A DNA stretch of 64,000 nucleotides from the NCBI RefSeq assembly GCF_018863415.1, contig NZ_JAHKSN010000024.1, positions 1 through 64,000 on the forward strand, read 5' to 3'. Position numbers and translations under genes: made by a program. Under the pieces are notes generated by a model. It did no database searches and was not told the DNA's origin. It worked only from the letters and a program-made list of their open reading frames with translations. Position 1 is the stretch's first letter. Each line of letters begins with the position of its first letter. Source of the stretch: Deinococcus aestuarii (lineage in GTDB: Bacteria; Deinococcota; Deinococci; Deinococcales; Deinococcaceae). This document shows positions 1 through 11,454 of the stretch, one piece after another.

Positions 1-162
1 GCAGGAAATGATACGTCTCGTCATCGACATCACTCGGGTACCCTTGTCGCACCATCCCCCATTCTGCTCACCACAGACCCTCTCCCCTCAACTTGGAACG
101 CCTTTTACACAGCCTCTAGGCCCCTGTACGAAAACCGGCCCCCTCGCCCCCTCCCTCCGCTC
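1..162. other. non-coding left edge
   Basis: No open frame with protein-like composition, tRNA or clear terminator is visible here on either strand. It is somewhat less GC-rich than the genes around it. It probably holds the end of an intergenic region whose other gene lies outside the window. Confidence 0.4.
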
Positions 163-168
163 TACACT
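163..168 (+). promoter_or_regulatory. -10 box TACACT, leaderless vanW-like gene
   Basis: TACACT ends 6 bases before the GTG at 175. With a start site about 7 bases downstream of the box the mRNA would begin at or next to the start codon. No Shine-Dalgarno sequence is present, which fits. Confidence 0.55.
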
Positions 169-174
169 GGGGGG

Positions 175-1878
175 GTGAAGAGGGCTTGGGCCGTGGGTCT
201 GTCTGCCGCCGCGCTGCTGGGCGGCGCACTCGCGCTGGGAGTCGCCGTGGGGGACGGCGGCGGCGGGCGGCTTGCCCCCGGATTGAAGGTCGCCGGGGTG
301 GACGTGGGCGGCCTCACCCGCGAGGCGGCGGCCCTGGCCCTGGAGGAGCGGAGCGCTGCCCCCCGGGTCACGGTGACGGCGGGTCCCCGCACCTGGACGG
401 TGGGCGCCGACCGGCTCGGCTGGCGGGCGGACGTGGGGGCGAGCCTGGACGCCGCGGCGCGGGCGGGCGCCGAGCGCACCGTGCTGGAGCGCATCCGAGG
501 CCTCATCGGCCAGGCGCGGGTGCAGGAGTTCCCGCTGGTGACGAGGGTGGACGCCGCCCGGGCCCGCTCGGGGCTCTCGGCGCTCACCCGCGAGGTCAAC
601 ACCCAGCCGAAGGATGCGACCGTCTTCTTCGACAAGGCCACCCTCCGCTACGCCGTGACCCCCGACTCTCCGGGCCGCCGCGCCGCCGTCGAGGTGGCCG
701 CGAACGCCTACGCCGCGAACCCCGCCCTGACCACCCTGACCGTGCCCGTGACCGAGTGGAAGGCGCGGTACCCGGCCCGGGCCGTGCGGGCGCACGTGGA
801 GCGCGGCAACCGCCTGATCCGGCCCCTTACCGTGCGGCTGGAGGGCACGGCTCTGGTGGGGGAGCTGAAGCCCCTCCAGGTCGCCAACCTCTATTGGGTG
901 CGCGGGTCGGGCATCGTCCTCGACGACGCGATGGTGCAGGCCGTCTTCAACCGCTTCGCCGGGGAGATGGACCGCCCCGCGCAGAACGCCCGCTACGTCC
1001 TGCGGGGCGGTGAGTTCGTGAGGGTGGGGGAGAAGGCGGGGCTCGTCACCCGCAGGGAGGCCGCCCTCGCCGCCCTCCGCAAGGCGATTCTCGACCCGGC
1101 GGTCACGACGCTCGTGTTTCCCAGCGAGGTGAGCCGCCCCACCCTGGGCCTCGCCGCGTTGCCCGATCCCGCGGGGCTCGAACTCATCGCCAGCGGGCGC
1201 AGCACGTACTTCCGCAGCAGCCCCGAGCGCCGGGCCAACGTCGCCGTCGCCGCCGCGAAGATCAGCGGGGTGGTGGTGCCCGCCGGGGAGGACTTCAGCT
1301 TCCTGAACGCGCTCGGGCCGATCACGCCCGGCAACGGTTTCGTGGGCGGGCTGATCATCAGCGGCGGGAGGACGGTGGACGGCCTGGGCGGCGGGGTGTG
1401 CCAGGTGTCCACCACGGCCTTCCGCGCCCTGTACTCGGCGGGGCTGCCCGTCGTCGAGCGCAACCCGCACTCCTACCGGGTGAGCTACTACGAGCCGCAG
1501 GTGGGCTTCGAGGCCGCCGTGTACGACCCCGGCGTGGACCTCAAGATGAGGAACGACACCGGGGCGCCCCTCCTGATCCGCACCGTGAACGACAACGCCC
1601 GCAGCACGCTGGAGGTGCAGGTCTGGGGGGTGAAACCGGAGCGCACCGTCACCGTCCACCCCGCCGTGATCCTCTCTCGCACGCCGCACCCGCCCGCCCA
1701 GTACGTGGCGAACCCGGAGATGCGCCCCGGCGCCCTGCGGCAGGTGGACTGGGCCCAGGACGGGTACAAGCTCTCCATCACGCGCACGATCAGGGACGCG
1801 GCGGGCACCCGCACCGACAAGGTGGGCACCGAATACAAGCCCTGGCGCGCGGTGTACGAGTTCGGCCCGAGGGACTGA
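175..1878 (+). CDS. VanW family exported protein
   Basis: A 567-residue protein with an N-terminal hydrophobic segment (residues 4-25), so probably exported or membrane-anchored. The middle resembles the peptidoglycan-binding repeats that precede VanW domains. The VanW domain itself spans about residues 343-475 and includes the glycine-rich GGGVCQVSTT stretch near 406. The C-terminal part resembles a G5-like domain. VanW was named from vancomycin gene clusters, but its biochemical role is unknown and most members sit in non-resistance contexts. The GTG start is chosen because TACACT lies 6 bases upstream. There is no van operon nearby, so a cell-envelope role is only an inference. Confidence 0.9.
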   Translation: MKRAWAVGLSAAALLGGALALGVAVGDGGGGRLAPGLKVAGVDVGGLTREAAALALEERSAAPRVTVTAGPRTWTVGADRLGWRADVGASLDAAARAGAERTVLERIRGLIGQARVQEFPLVTRVDAARARSGLSALTREVNTQPKDATVFFDKATLRYAVTPDSPGRRAAVEVAANAYAANPALTTLTVPVTEWKARYPARAVRAHVERGNRLIRPLTVRLEGTALVGELKPLQVANLYWVRGSGIVLDDAMVQAVFNRFAGEMDRPAQNARYVLRGGEFVRVGEKAGLVTRREAALAALRKAILDPAVTTLVFPSEVSRPTLGLAALPDPAGLELIASGRSTYFRSSPERRANVAVAAAKISGVVVPAGEDFSFLNALGPITPGNGFVGGLIISGGRTVDGLGGGVCQVSTTAFRALYSAGLPVVERNPHSYRVSYYEPQVGFEAAVYDPGVDLKMRNDTGAPLLIRTVNDNARSTLEVQVWGVKPERTVTVHPAVILSRTPHPPAQYVANPEMRPGALRQVDWAQDGYKLSITRTIRDAAGTRTDKVGTEYKPWRAVYEFGPRD

Positions 1879-1881
1879 GCG

Positions 1882-2238
1882 TCACCGGAGCGCCTTCCCC
1901 GCCAGCCGCGTGGGGATAAGCCGCTCCAGCAGCGTCACGAGGTCCGGGTCCATGACCCCGTACTCGTCGGGAATGCCCAGGGTGAGGAGGCGGGCGTCGG
2001 GCAGGGCGCCCCCCAGCTTCGAGCGTATCCAGTCGCGGTGCCTTTTTTTCATACACACGGCCACGTCCGCCCACTCCAGCAGGTCGCGGGTGAGGGGCGT
2101 GTCCGCGTCCCGCGCCGTGCCCGCCGAGGCGACCTCCCAGCCGGGGTGGGTGCGGAAGAGGGCCTCGGCGGTGGGGCTGCGCAGGCGGTTCTGGGTGCAG
2201 ACGAACAGCACCCGCAGGGGACGGTCCGGGACGGTCAA
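1882..2238 (-). CDS. low-molecular-weight tyrosine phosphatase-like protein
   Basis: The 118-residue product begins LRVLFVCTQNRLRS, giving the CX5R phosphate-binding loop of low-molecular-weight protein tyrosine phosphatases (Cys14 to Arg20). At about 118 residues it is shorter than classical members (about 150), and no full DPY general-acid motif is obvious, though PDEYGVMDPD near the end may serve. The TTG start overlaps the TGA of the phosphoesterase gene upstream (shared TTGA), which implies translational coupling. The larger open frame running up to 2721 is a shadow of the neighbouring gene. Catalytic activity is likely but unproven. Confidence 0.8.
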   Translation of the reverse strand: MTVPDRPLRVLFVCTQNRLRSPTAEALFRTHPGWEVASAGTARDADTPLTRDLLEWADVAVCMKKRHRDWIRSKLGGALPDARLLTLGIPDEYGVMDPDLVTLLERLIPTRLAGKALR

Positions 2239-2957
2239 GGTTCCCGCCCCCACGTCAGCCACTCGGCCTCGAACTCGCCCTGCTCCCGCGGGGCGTGCGC
2301 GCGTGCCCACGTGGCGGCGGCCTCCGTGTCGTAAGCCGTGCGGCGGAACTCGGCGGCCCAGGTCCCCTTCCGGCGGGTCAGCAGCACCCAGCGCGCGAGG
2401 GGGAGGCCGTCTTTCTGGCGGCTGACCGGGCCCGCGTTCACCACCGTCACCCCGTCCACCACGCTCAGCAGCTCGCGGTGGGTGTGCCCCACGACGCAGA
2501 CGCGCCCCCCCGAGTCGAAGGTGAAGCTGCCCAGCCGTTCCCTCACCTCCCGGAAGCGGGCGGGCCGGGTGTGCTCGCCTTCTTCCGTGAGCAGCAGGTC
2601 CTCCCACGGGCTGCGCGGGCTGCCGTGGGCCACGCGGACCTCGCCGTCCGCCACGTCGAGGAAGGTGGGGAGGGCGGCCAGGCGGCCCGGCACCTCGGGA
2701 GGAAGCTGGGCGAGCAGCCACGCACGCATGGTCTCCTTGCCCTCCCGTAGCCCGGCCACGCGCTCGTCGGTGTTGCCGCGCACGGTGGGCGGGGCGTGTT
2801 CAGCCTGAAGGGTCCACGCACCCCCCGGGTCCGCCGCGCCCCACACCGTGTCGCCGAGGTTGCAGATCAGGTCCGGGGCCGCTTCCCCGATCTCGGCCAG
2901 CACCGCCTCCACCGCGAAACGGTTGCCGTGAACGTCCCCCAGAACGGCGAGTCTCAT
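2235..2957 (-). CDS. metallophosphoesterase, YfcE-type
   Basis: A 240-residue calcineurin-like phosphoesterase. The metal-binding motifs appear in order: GDVHGN near residue 7, VRGNTDE near 60, and VVGHTH near 155. The size fits the YfcE/MJ0936 group of small cytosolic phosphodiesterases. A GGAGG ribosome site precedes the ATG. It is cotranslated with the phosphatase-like gene downstream, so the two probably form a small dephosphorylation operon. The substrate cannot be read from sequence. Confidence 0.85.
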   Translation of the reverse strand: MRLAVLGDVHGNRFAVEAVLAEIGEAAPDLICNLGDTVWGAADPGGAWTLQAEHAPPTVRGNTDERVAGLREGKETMRAWLLAQLPPEVPGRLAALPTFLDVADGEVRVAHGSPRSPWEDLLLTEEGEHTRPARFREVRERLGSFTFDSGGRVCVVGHTHRELLSVVDGVTVVNAGPVSRQKDGLPLARWVLLTRRKGTWAAEFRRTAYDTEAAATWARAHAPREQGEFEAEWLTWGREP

Positions 2958-3000
2958 GCCTTCCTCCCTGCCCGTCGTCCCGGGTCGGTGAACCGTGGGT

Positions 3001-3032
3001 TTCGTCTGGCGACTGGAAACTGGCGACTGGCC
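3001..3032. repeat. short direct repeat CTGGCGACTGG x2
   Basis: Two copies of CTGGCGACTGG separated by AAA lie between two genes. Such degenerate tandem words between genes are common in Deinococcus genomes. No function is inferred. Confidence 0.5.
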
Positions 3033-3039
3033 GCCTTCC

Positions 3040-3411
3040 CTACTGCGGCCTGCGGATCGCCGCGAAGATCAGTCCGAAAAGGACGCAGGTGAACACGATG
3101 GCGAAAAGCGAGGCGGTCGCGTTGAAGGTGGGGCGCAGGGCGTCGCCCGTGAAGCGGTAGACGGCGTAGGGGGCGAGCCAGCCCAGGGCGTAGAGCAGGG
3201 CACGGCGGGGGTAGGCGCGGGTGGCCGCGGCCTCGGGAAACATGCGGGCCGGGACGATCATGGCGGGGATCAGGAGAAGTTGCGCGAGCCAGAACCACAC
3301 GGGCAGGTCCCCGAACCCGTACTCCAGCCCGGCGAAGACCACGTTCAGGGCCGCGATGAGGAGGCCCGTCACGAGCATGGAACGAAGCAGCAGCGAGTTC
3401 ACACCCGGCAT
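3040..3411 (-). CDS. small membrane protein, unknown
   Basis: A predicted 123-residue protein with about four hydrophobic segments: [33 protein letters not shown], an [12 protein letters not shown] region, and an [19 protein letters not shown] segment at the C-terminus. The start MPGVNSLL is preferred over the longer frame, whose N-terminus is Arg/Gly-rich and not protein-like. I do not recognise a family. It is an integral inner-membrane protein by hydropathy alone. Confidence 0.65.
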   Translation of the reverse strand: MPGVNSLLLRSMLVTGLLIAALNVVFAGLEYGFGDLPVWFWLAQLLLIPAMIVPARMFPEAAATRAYPRRALLYALGWLAPYAVYRFTGDALRPTFNATASLFAIVFTCVLFGLIFAAIRRPQ

Positions 3412-3527
3412 GTTCGCACAGACCACCCGGCCCGGCCCGCGTCGCCCGGACCCACCGTCCGCGTGACGCTCCACGCGCCCCGGCGAGCGTCTTGTGGCCG
3501 GGGCCACCCGCCTCCATCATGGGCGGG

Positions 3528-3761
3528 ATGACCGACCACGCGCACAAAGACCCCCTCCACGGCGTCACCCTCGAACAGATCGTCGTGCGGCTCGCGGAGC
3601 GCTACGGCTGGGCGGAGCTGGGGCGGCGGGTGCCGGTGCGCTGCTTCCAGCAAGACCCCAGCGTGACGAGCAGCCTGAAGTTCCTGCGGCGGGTGCCGTG
3701 GGCGCGGGCGAAGGTGGAGGCGCTGTATGTGACCCTGGTGCGTGACGAGCGGGAGACCTGA
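3528..3761 (+). CDS. VF530 family DNA-binding protein
   Basis: A 77-residue protein carrying the hallmark run [12 protein letters not shown], then [27 protein letters not shown] and [11 protein letters not shown] of the VF530/DUF2132 family. A structure from Vibrio fischeri suggested a nucleic-acid-binding fold. The family is found alone in many bacteria and its role is unknown. I chose the ATG at 3528 because the family begins a few residues before DPLHG. The in-frame ATGs at 3492 and 3519 would add a non-conserved leader. Confidence 0.85.
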   Translation: MTDHAHKDPLHGVTLEQIVVRLAERYGWAELGRRVPVRCFQQDPSVTSSLKFLRRVPWARAKVEALYVTLVRDERET

Positions 3762-4016
3762 GAACAGCGACAGCCTCGCGCCCTCACAGATCATTTGACA
3801 CAAAAATGCTGTCATGTTGAGCGCGGGAGAAGCACCCCCAGGCTGTGTACATGACCCCTCGCTTGCGCTCAGGGAGACGACTGTTCTTCCGTCAAACGTT
3901 CTGGGTACTTCTGGGAAGGAGGTGAGTCGTCAGCACGGCGGGGAGCCGTGGTCCGTCATCTCACATGGAGGGAGATCGTCGGACCACTGCCGTCCTTCCG
4001 GATGCGGTGGTGAGCC

Positions 4017-5147
4017 TCAGCGGCTCAGCCTGAGCACCCGCCCGCTGCCGTACTCGACCACGTACAGCTCACCGGCCTCGTCCTCCCCGAAGGCCGAGGG
4101 ATTTTGCACCTGCCCGATCCTGACCTTGTTCCAGTTCTGCCCGGCCGTGGGGGCGGCCCAGACATTGCCCGAGCCGAAGTCGCCGAAGACGTACCGGCCC
4201 TTGAGTGCCGGGACGGCATTGCCCCGGTACACGTACCCGCCCGTGATGCTCTGGCCCTCGGTGCGCCCGTACTGCAACACGGGGTCGGTCAGGCCCTCGG
4301 TGCGGCAGCCGTTCGGCGGGTTGAAGCACGAACGGCCCTCGCGGACGCGCCACCCGTAGTTCTCGCCGCCCCGGCTCGCGCGGGGCTGGCGGTCCACCTC
4401 CTCGAACTCGTTCTGGCCCACGTCGGCGATGATCAGGTCGCCGGACACGCGGTCGAAGGAAAAGCGCCAGGGGTTGCGCAGGCCGTATGCCCAGATGTTC
4501 GGGTTGGCCCCCGCCCGCGTCAGGAAGGGATTGCCGGGGGCGGGCCGGGCCGCGTCGCCGCCCACGTCGAAGCGCAGGATCTTCCCGAGGGGCGAGGCGA
4601 GGTTTTGCCCGTTGTCGAGGGGATCGCCCCCCGACCCGCCGTCCCCCAGCCCCAGGTACAGGAAGCCGTCGGGCCCGAAGGCGATCTGCCCGCCGTTGTG
4701 GTTGGCGTACGGCTGTTCGGCGGTGAAGAGGACGCGGGCGCTCTGGGGGTCGGCGCGGGAGAAGTCCGGGGTGGCGGTGTAGCGGGCGAGCACCGTATCT
4801 CCCTCGCGGTCGGTGTAGTGGACGTACAGGCGGCGGTTGGTCTTGTAGGCGGGGTCGAAGGCGAGGCCCAAGAGCCCGCGCTCGCCCCCCGCGCTCGTCA
4901 GGCCCTGGACGTCGAGGAAGGGCTGGTCGCGCAGCCTCCCCCCCTCGATCACCCGAACAAGGCCCGCCTGCTCGGTGGCGTACATCCGGCCCGAGCCGTC
5001 GCCCGCGTGGGTGAGGGTGGTGACCTGCTCCAGGCCGCTCACGAAGGGGGTGAAGCGGACCTGCGGCGAGGCGGTGTTCTGGGCGCAGGCGACCGTGGCA
5101 AGCAGGGCTGCGAGGGCCAGCGCGGCGGGGAGGCGGGTTGTCGACAT
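4017..5147 (-). CDS. PQQ-dependent sugar dehydrogenase, exported
   Basis: A 376-residue protein of the soluble aldose sugar dehydrogenase (YliI-type, GSDH) six-bladed beta-propeller family. The N-terminus is a clear export signal ending LLATVACAQ, so it is either cleaved or lipid-anchored at Cys. Family signatures include MYATEQAGLVRVIEGG, GERGLLGLAFDP, YVHYTDREGD, NHNGGQIAFGPDGFLYLGLGDGG, NPNIWAYGLRNPWRFSFD, and DVGQNEFEEVD. Activity on sugars would need PQQ and calcium. The longer frame up to 5465 is rejected because the signal peptide begins at 5147. Confidence 0.9.
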   Translation of the reverse strand: MSTTRLPAALALAALLATVACAQNTASPQVRFTPFVSGLEQVTTLTHAGDGSGRMYATEQAGLVRVIEGGRLRDQPFLDVQGLTSAGGERGLLGLAFDPAYKTNRRLYVHYTDREGDTVLARYTATPDFSRADPQSARVLFTAEQPYANHNGGQIAFGPDGFLYLGLGDGGSGGDPLDNGQNLASPLGKILRFDVGGDAARPAPGNPFLTRAGANPNIWAYGLRNPWRFSFDRVSGDLIIADVGQNEFEEVDRQPRASRGGENYGWRVREGRSCFNPPNGCRTEGLTDPVLQYGRTEGQSITGGYVYRGNAVPALKGRYVFGDFGSGNVWAAPTAGQNWNKVRIGQVQNPSAFGEDEAGELYVVEYGSGRVLRLSR

Positions 5148-5196
5148 AGGCCAGTGTGCCGGGTCGCGGTTACGGGAAGTGTGAGCGATTCGGGGC

Positions 5197-5295
5197 TCAG
5201 TCGTCCTCGTCGTCACCTTCCCCACCACTCGGGCCGCACGCCGCGAGGCTGAAGACGACGAGCCCGCCCAGCATCCACCGGATCCCGTTCTGCAT
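5197..5295 (-). CDS. 32-residue lipoprotein
   Basis: A very short frame gives a peptide with a hydrophobic segment MLGGLVVFSLAAC, a consensus lipobox (LAAC) and an acidic tail rich in Gly, Asp and Glu. That is the layout of a minimal bacterial lipoprotein anchored through a diacylglyceryl Cys. There is no strong ribosome site in front of the ATG. It lies between the divergent sugar dehydrogenase and a membrane-protein gene. The call rests on the lipobox geometry alone. Confidence 0.5.
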   Translation of the reverse strand: MQNGIRWMLGGLVVFSLAACGPSGGEGDDEDD

Positions 5296-5379
5296 GGGTC
5301 ACGGTCGACGCGGGCGGGGGGTCCTTGCGTGTGGGGCCGTTGAGGAGGGCGTCCCGTTCTCCGTGCCGCCGGGAGCGGG

Positions 5380-5385
5380 TAGGCT
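5380..5385 (+). promoter_or_regulatory. -10 box TAGGCT, leaderless gene 5391
   Basis: TAGGCT ends 5 bases before the ATG at 5391, the leaderless spacing seen repeatedly in this window. No -35 element or ribosome site is evident. Confidence 0.5.
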
Positions 5386-5390
5386 GGGCC

Positions 5391-5741
5391 ATGACGAAAA
5401 CGGCGCCCACCCCCGCTTGGCTGGAGAAGTACCGCACCCCCGGCCCCGAACGGCTCAGGCTCCACGCCTCGCTCTTTGTCCTCCTCGCCGTGACCGCCGT
5501 GCTGGGCCGCGCCCGCCCGGATGACCTCGGTGTCGGCGGCACGTTGCGCCGGAGCACCTTCGCCCGCGTCATGTTCATGGATGTGGGGGCACTGAGCACC
5601 CTCGGGGCGCTCTCCCTCGTGCTGAACGGCAAGACGGCGGTGCGGGTGCCCGCGGCTCTTGCGACGCTCTTCGTCGGGAGCTTCGCGCTGCTGCCCGCGC
5701 TGGCGTGGGAGGACTGGGTAGAGATGCAGGAGGAGAAGTGA
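5391..5741 (+). CDS. small membrane protein, unknown
   Basis: A 116-residue protein with three likely membrane segments: LHASLFVLLAVTAVLG, VMFMDVGALSTLGALSLVL and VPAALATLFVGSFALLPAL. The cytosolic N-terminus is rich in Thr, Pro and Lys, and the C-terminus is acidic. The start is supported by the TAGGCT box just upstream. I do not recognise a family, and the neighbours give no functional clue. Confidence 0.65.
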   Translation: MTKTAPTPAWLEKYRTPGPERLRLHASLFVLLAVTAVLGRARPDDLGVGGTLRRSTFARVMFMDVGALSTLGALSLVLNGKTAVRVPAALATLFVGSFALLPALAWEDWVEMQEEK

Positions 5742-5809
5742 ACTGGCAAAACTTTGGCGGATATGACCCTGCGAGACTCACGCTCTCCTGCTCGTAGGGA
5801 GAATCGGGG

Positions 5810-6226
5810 ATGTCGCCGGATACGGAAAGTGAAGCCCAGAGGGACGTCACCCTGCGATATCTCGGAGATGCTGTTCGGGCGTTGGCGCAGCCTGCCTTGG
5901 TTCAAAAAGAATTGTGTGCTGAAAATCCTCTGGCTGGTGATGAGCTGGCGGTGGATTTCGAGGCCTGGTATGAGCCCGCGGTTCGCAACGGACTTCTGAG
6001 CGACTGGTTGGCGGAGCAACGTGAGGCGATTGAGCAGGTTGACGCCCTTTTAACCAAAATGGCATCGCTGAACGACATGGGGCTATGGACGCAGGAGGCG
6101 TTGGAGACGAGCCCGTGGTGGGAAAAAATGCGAGTTGTCGCCCGTCGTCTGCTGATAGCAGTGGGCTGGTCATTGGAACGACCGTTGACCGTAGTGAATG
6201 TCATCGTCGTCGACCCAAAGGAGTGA
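5810..6226 (+). CDS. hypothetical protein, lower GC
   Basis: A 138-residue soluble, acidic and mostly helical protein, not recognised. It contains Trp-rich patches (DFEAWYEP, LWTQEALETSPWWEKM) and no signal peptide. The reading frame and its upstream region (5742-6240) are visibly less GC-rich than the flanking genes and use codons such as TTG, GTA and AAA more often. This suggests recent acquisition. The short leftover to 6389 shows no second gene. Confidence 0.55.
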   Translation: MSPDTESEAQRDVTLRYLGDAVRALAQPALVQKELCAENPLAGDELAVDFEAWYEPAVRNGLLSDWLAEQREAIEQVDALLTKMASLNDMGLWTQEALETSPWWEKMRVVARRLLIAVGWSLERPLTVVNVIVVDPKE

Positions 6227-6389
6227 AGGAGTTCTGCTAGACCCCCATGTGGAAGGAGGCGCCTGGAGTGGCAGTGTCATTCTCCGCTTCCGTGGTTGGA
6301 ACGACTATCCTGCTGCTGGCCGCACTGCGTCGGCGCGGCCGAAAGAAAGCCGCCCAACCCTCCGGACGGCCTCTTCTGACGGGTTCGGC

Positions 6390-7715
<1,326 letters not shown>

Positions 7716-7906
7716 GTGGACGCTCCTTTCGGTGTCGAAACTTCCCTGGCGTCAGCAGGAGGTTTCGCCGCTGCCCGCCGCCTGTCTCAAGGCTGGGCGG
7801 GCCATAGACCAAGAAGATTAACAGGGAGAGACCTGACGGTTTGAAAGCTGAGTCGCCGTGTAAGCGTCCGCACCGTCTTGAGGGCGGCGGCGGGCGAACA
7901 TCCCCC

Positions 7907-8625
<719 letters not shown>

Positions 8626-8629
<4 letters not shown>

Positions 8630-9594
8630 GACGCGCCCTCGCCCTCGCCCTGGCCCTCGCGCTCCCGGCCTCTCCCCTCGCCGCCACCCTGCCGTCGCGG
8701 GCCGTGCTCTCGGGAACCTGCTGCCCCGGCGCGGTCTGGACGCCGGACTCCCAGGCCCTGCTCTTCCTCGACGGCCCGCCCGCACGCCCCACCACGGGCA
8801 TCTATCAGGTGTCGGCGGACGGCGAGACGGTCAACCGCCGCTTCTCCACCGTCGCCTTCTTCTCACCGAAGCTGCGCTGGGCGGTCAGGCCGGGCACGGG
8901 GGAGAACACGACCATCGAGCGGCTCGCGGACGGGCGGAGATTTACCCTCCCCACGCGCGGCGGGGACGTGACGTGGACGGCTTCCGAGAACCGCCTCGCC
9001 TACACCCGCAGCGACACGGCGGGCAACTTCGACCGCCGCTCCACCCGCGTCTTCGTGGCGGACGCGTTCGGCTCGCCGCGTCAGGTCGCCACCCTGTACG
9101 GCGGCGGGATCAACGGGTGGCTGAACGAGACGACCCTCCTGCTGAACGGCAAGCGCAGCGCGGCGAACCGCGACCGCGAACTCTTCACCCTGAACACGCG
9201 CACGGGGGAGCGCCGCCCCCTCGCCTCCGCCCTCTCCTTCCGGGGAGTGAGCGCCAGCCCCGACGGTTCGCGCGTGATCTACTACGTCGCCTTCGACTCG
9301 GCGGCCCGCAACGGCCTGTGGCTGCGGCCCACCTCGGGCGCCGCGCCGCGCAAGCTGGACGCCTTCGGCTCCTACCGCTGGCGCGACGCCCGGCGCCTCC
9401 TCCTGATTCCCCTCAAGGCCGACGGCTCCCCCCACGTCCTGCGCGAGTACGACGCCCAGACGAACGCCTGGCGCACCCTCGGCGACCTCGGCGATCAGGT
9501 CCGCCAGGGCGACTGGAACGTCAGCCCCGACGGGAAAAAGGTGTCGTACCTCAGCGCGCGCGACGGAAACGTGCGGGTGGTGGAGCTGCCTTGA
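8626..9594 (+). CDS. exported TolB-like beta-propeller protein
   Basis: A 322-residue protein with an N-terminal signal (VRRALALALALALPASPLAA) and repeated propeller-blade motifs such as VWTPDSQALLFLDG, VSASPDGSRVIYYV and NVSPDGKKVSYLSARDG. These are typical of WD40/PD40 repeats in TolB-type propellers. The GTG start overlaps the stop of the M23 peptidase gene, and a GGGAGGT ribosome site lies 7 bases upstream within that gene. The coupling suggests it acts with the peptidase at the envelope. The partner and role are unknown. Confidence 0.75.
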
Positions 9595-9602
9595 GAGCGG
9601 TC

Positions 9603-9641
9603 AGCTTTCAGCCGTCAGCAAAAACGGTTCTGCTGAAAGCT
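9603..9641. terminator. palindromic element between convergent genes
   Basis: AGCTTTCAGC at 9603-9612 pairs perfectly with GCTGAAAGCT at 9632-9641. A further GTCAGC/GCTGAC word on each side extends the palindrome. It lies between the converging propeller and ilvA genes and could stop transcription from either side. It lacks a T-run, and its CAGC-word composition resembles a dispersed intergenic repeat. Confidence 0.5.
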
Positions 9642-9653
9642 GATGGCTGACAG

Positions 9654-11201
<1,548 letters not shown>

Positions 11202-11220
11202 GTCCTCATTCTCCTCGCCA

Positions 11221-11249
11221 AGAAAAGGCCCCCGCCTCGTGCGCGGGGG
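11221..11249 (-). terminator. terminator in the ilvA leader (candidate attenuator)
   Basis: Reading the minus strand, CCCCCGC (11249-11243) pairs with GCGGGGG (11235-11229) around a 7-base loop. CC and then TTTTCTT follow. This is a Rho-independent terminator ending only about 20 bases before the ilvA ATG, so it would block ilvA unless the hairpin is prevented from forming. Confidence 0.65.
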
Positions 11250-11259
11250 TAAACGTGGG

Positions 11260-11300
11260 GCGCGCGGGCCCCGGCACCGTCAGTCCCCGGGAGCCCGAAA
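11260..11300 (-). promoter_or_regulatory. upstream hairpin of ilvA leader (pause or antiterminator candidate)
   Basis: GGGCTCCCGG pairs with CCGGGGCCC, allowing one bulged base. The stop codon of the 12-codon leader peptide falls inside the loop. This geometry (leader stop inside hairpin 1, terminator further downstream) is that of ribosome-mediated attenuation. Confidence 0.45.
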
Positions 11301-11318
11301 AATTCGCGCCGCCTGCAT
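11280..11318 (-). CDS. possible ilvA leader peptide MQAARIFRAPGD
   Basis: A 12-codon frame begins at an ATG about 115 bases upstream of ilvA and ends in the first hairpin of the leader. It holds an Ile codon followed by Phe but no run of regulatory codons. If it is an attenuation peptide, control would rest on a single Ile or on overall charging. A weak ribosome site (CTCTCC on the plus strand, GGAGAG-like pairing poor) leaves its translation uncertain. No other function is suggested. Confidence 0.35.
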   Translation of the reverse strand: MQAARIFRAPGD

Positions 11319-11454
11319 GGGGAGAGGATAGGGGCGGGGCGGGGCAGCAAGGGGGCGCAGGGGTAGACAAGGGGCGCGGCTTTCCGTCCACGGGTTCGGG
11401 CGGTCGGTGGGAACAGGCCCTCTCGTGACGTGGCCCAGGTTGCGGCCCCCGCCC

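Noticed and set aside
175..1878. VanW gene as evidence of glycopeptide resistance
   Set aside because: No vanHAX, vanRS or related ligase genes nearby. VanW domains are widespread in unrelated contexts.
3795..3817. TTGACA followed by a TGACA/TGTCA inverted repeat as a promoter
   Set aside because: No -10 box at 16-18 bases and no gene or RNA fold downstream on that strand.
3814..4359. 181-codon plus-strand frame
   Set aside because: Overlaps the sugar dehydrogenase gene on the other strand. Composition is not protein-like.
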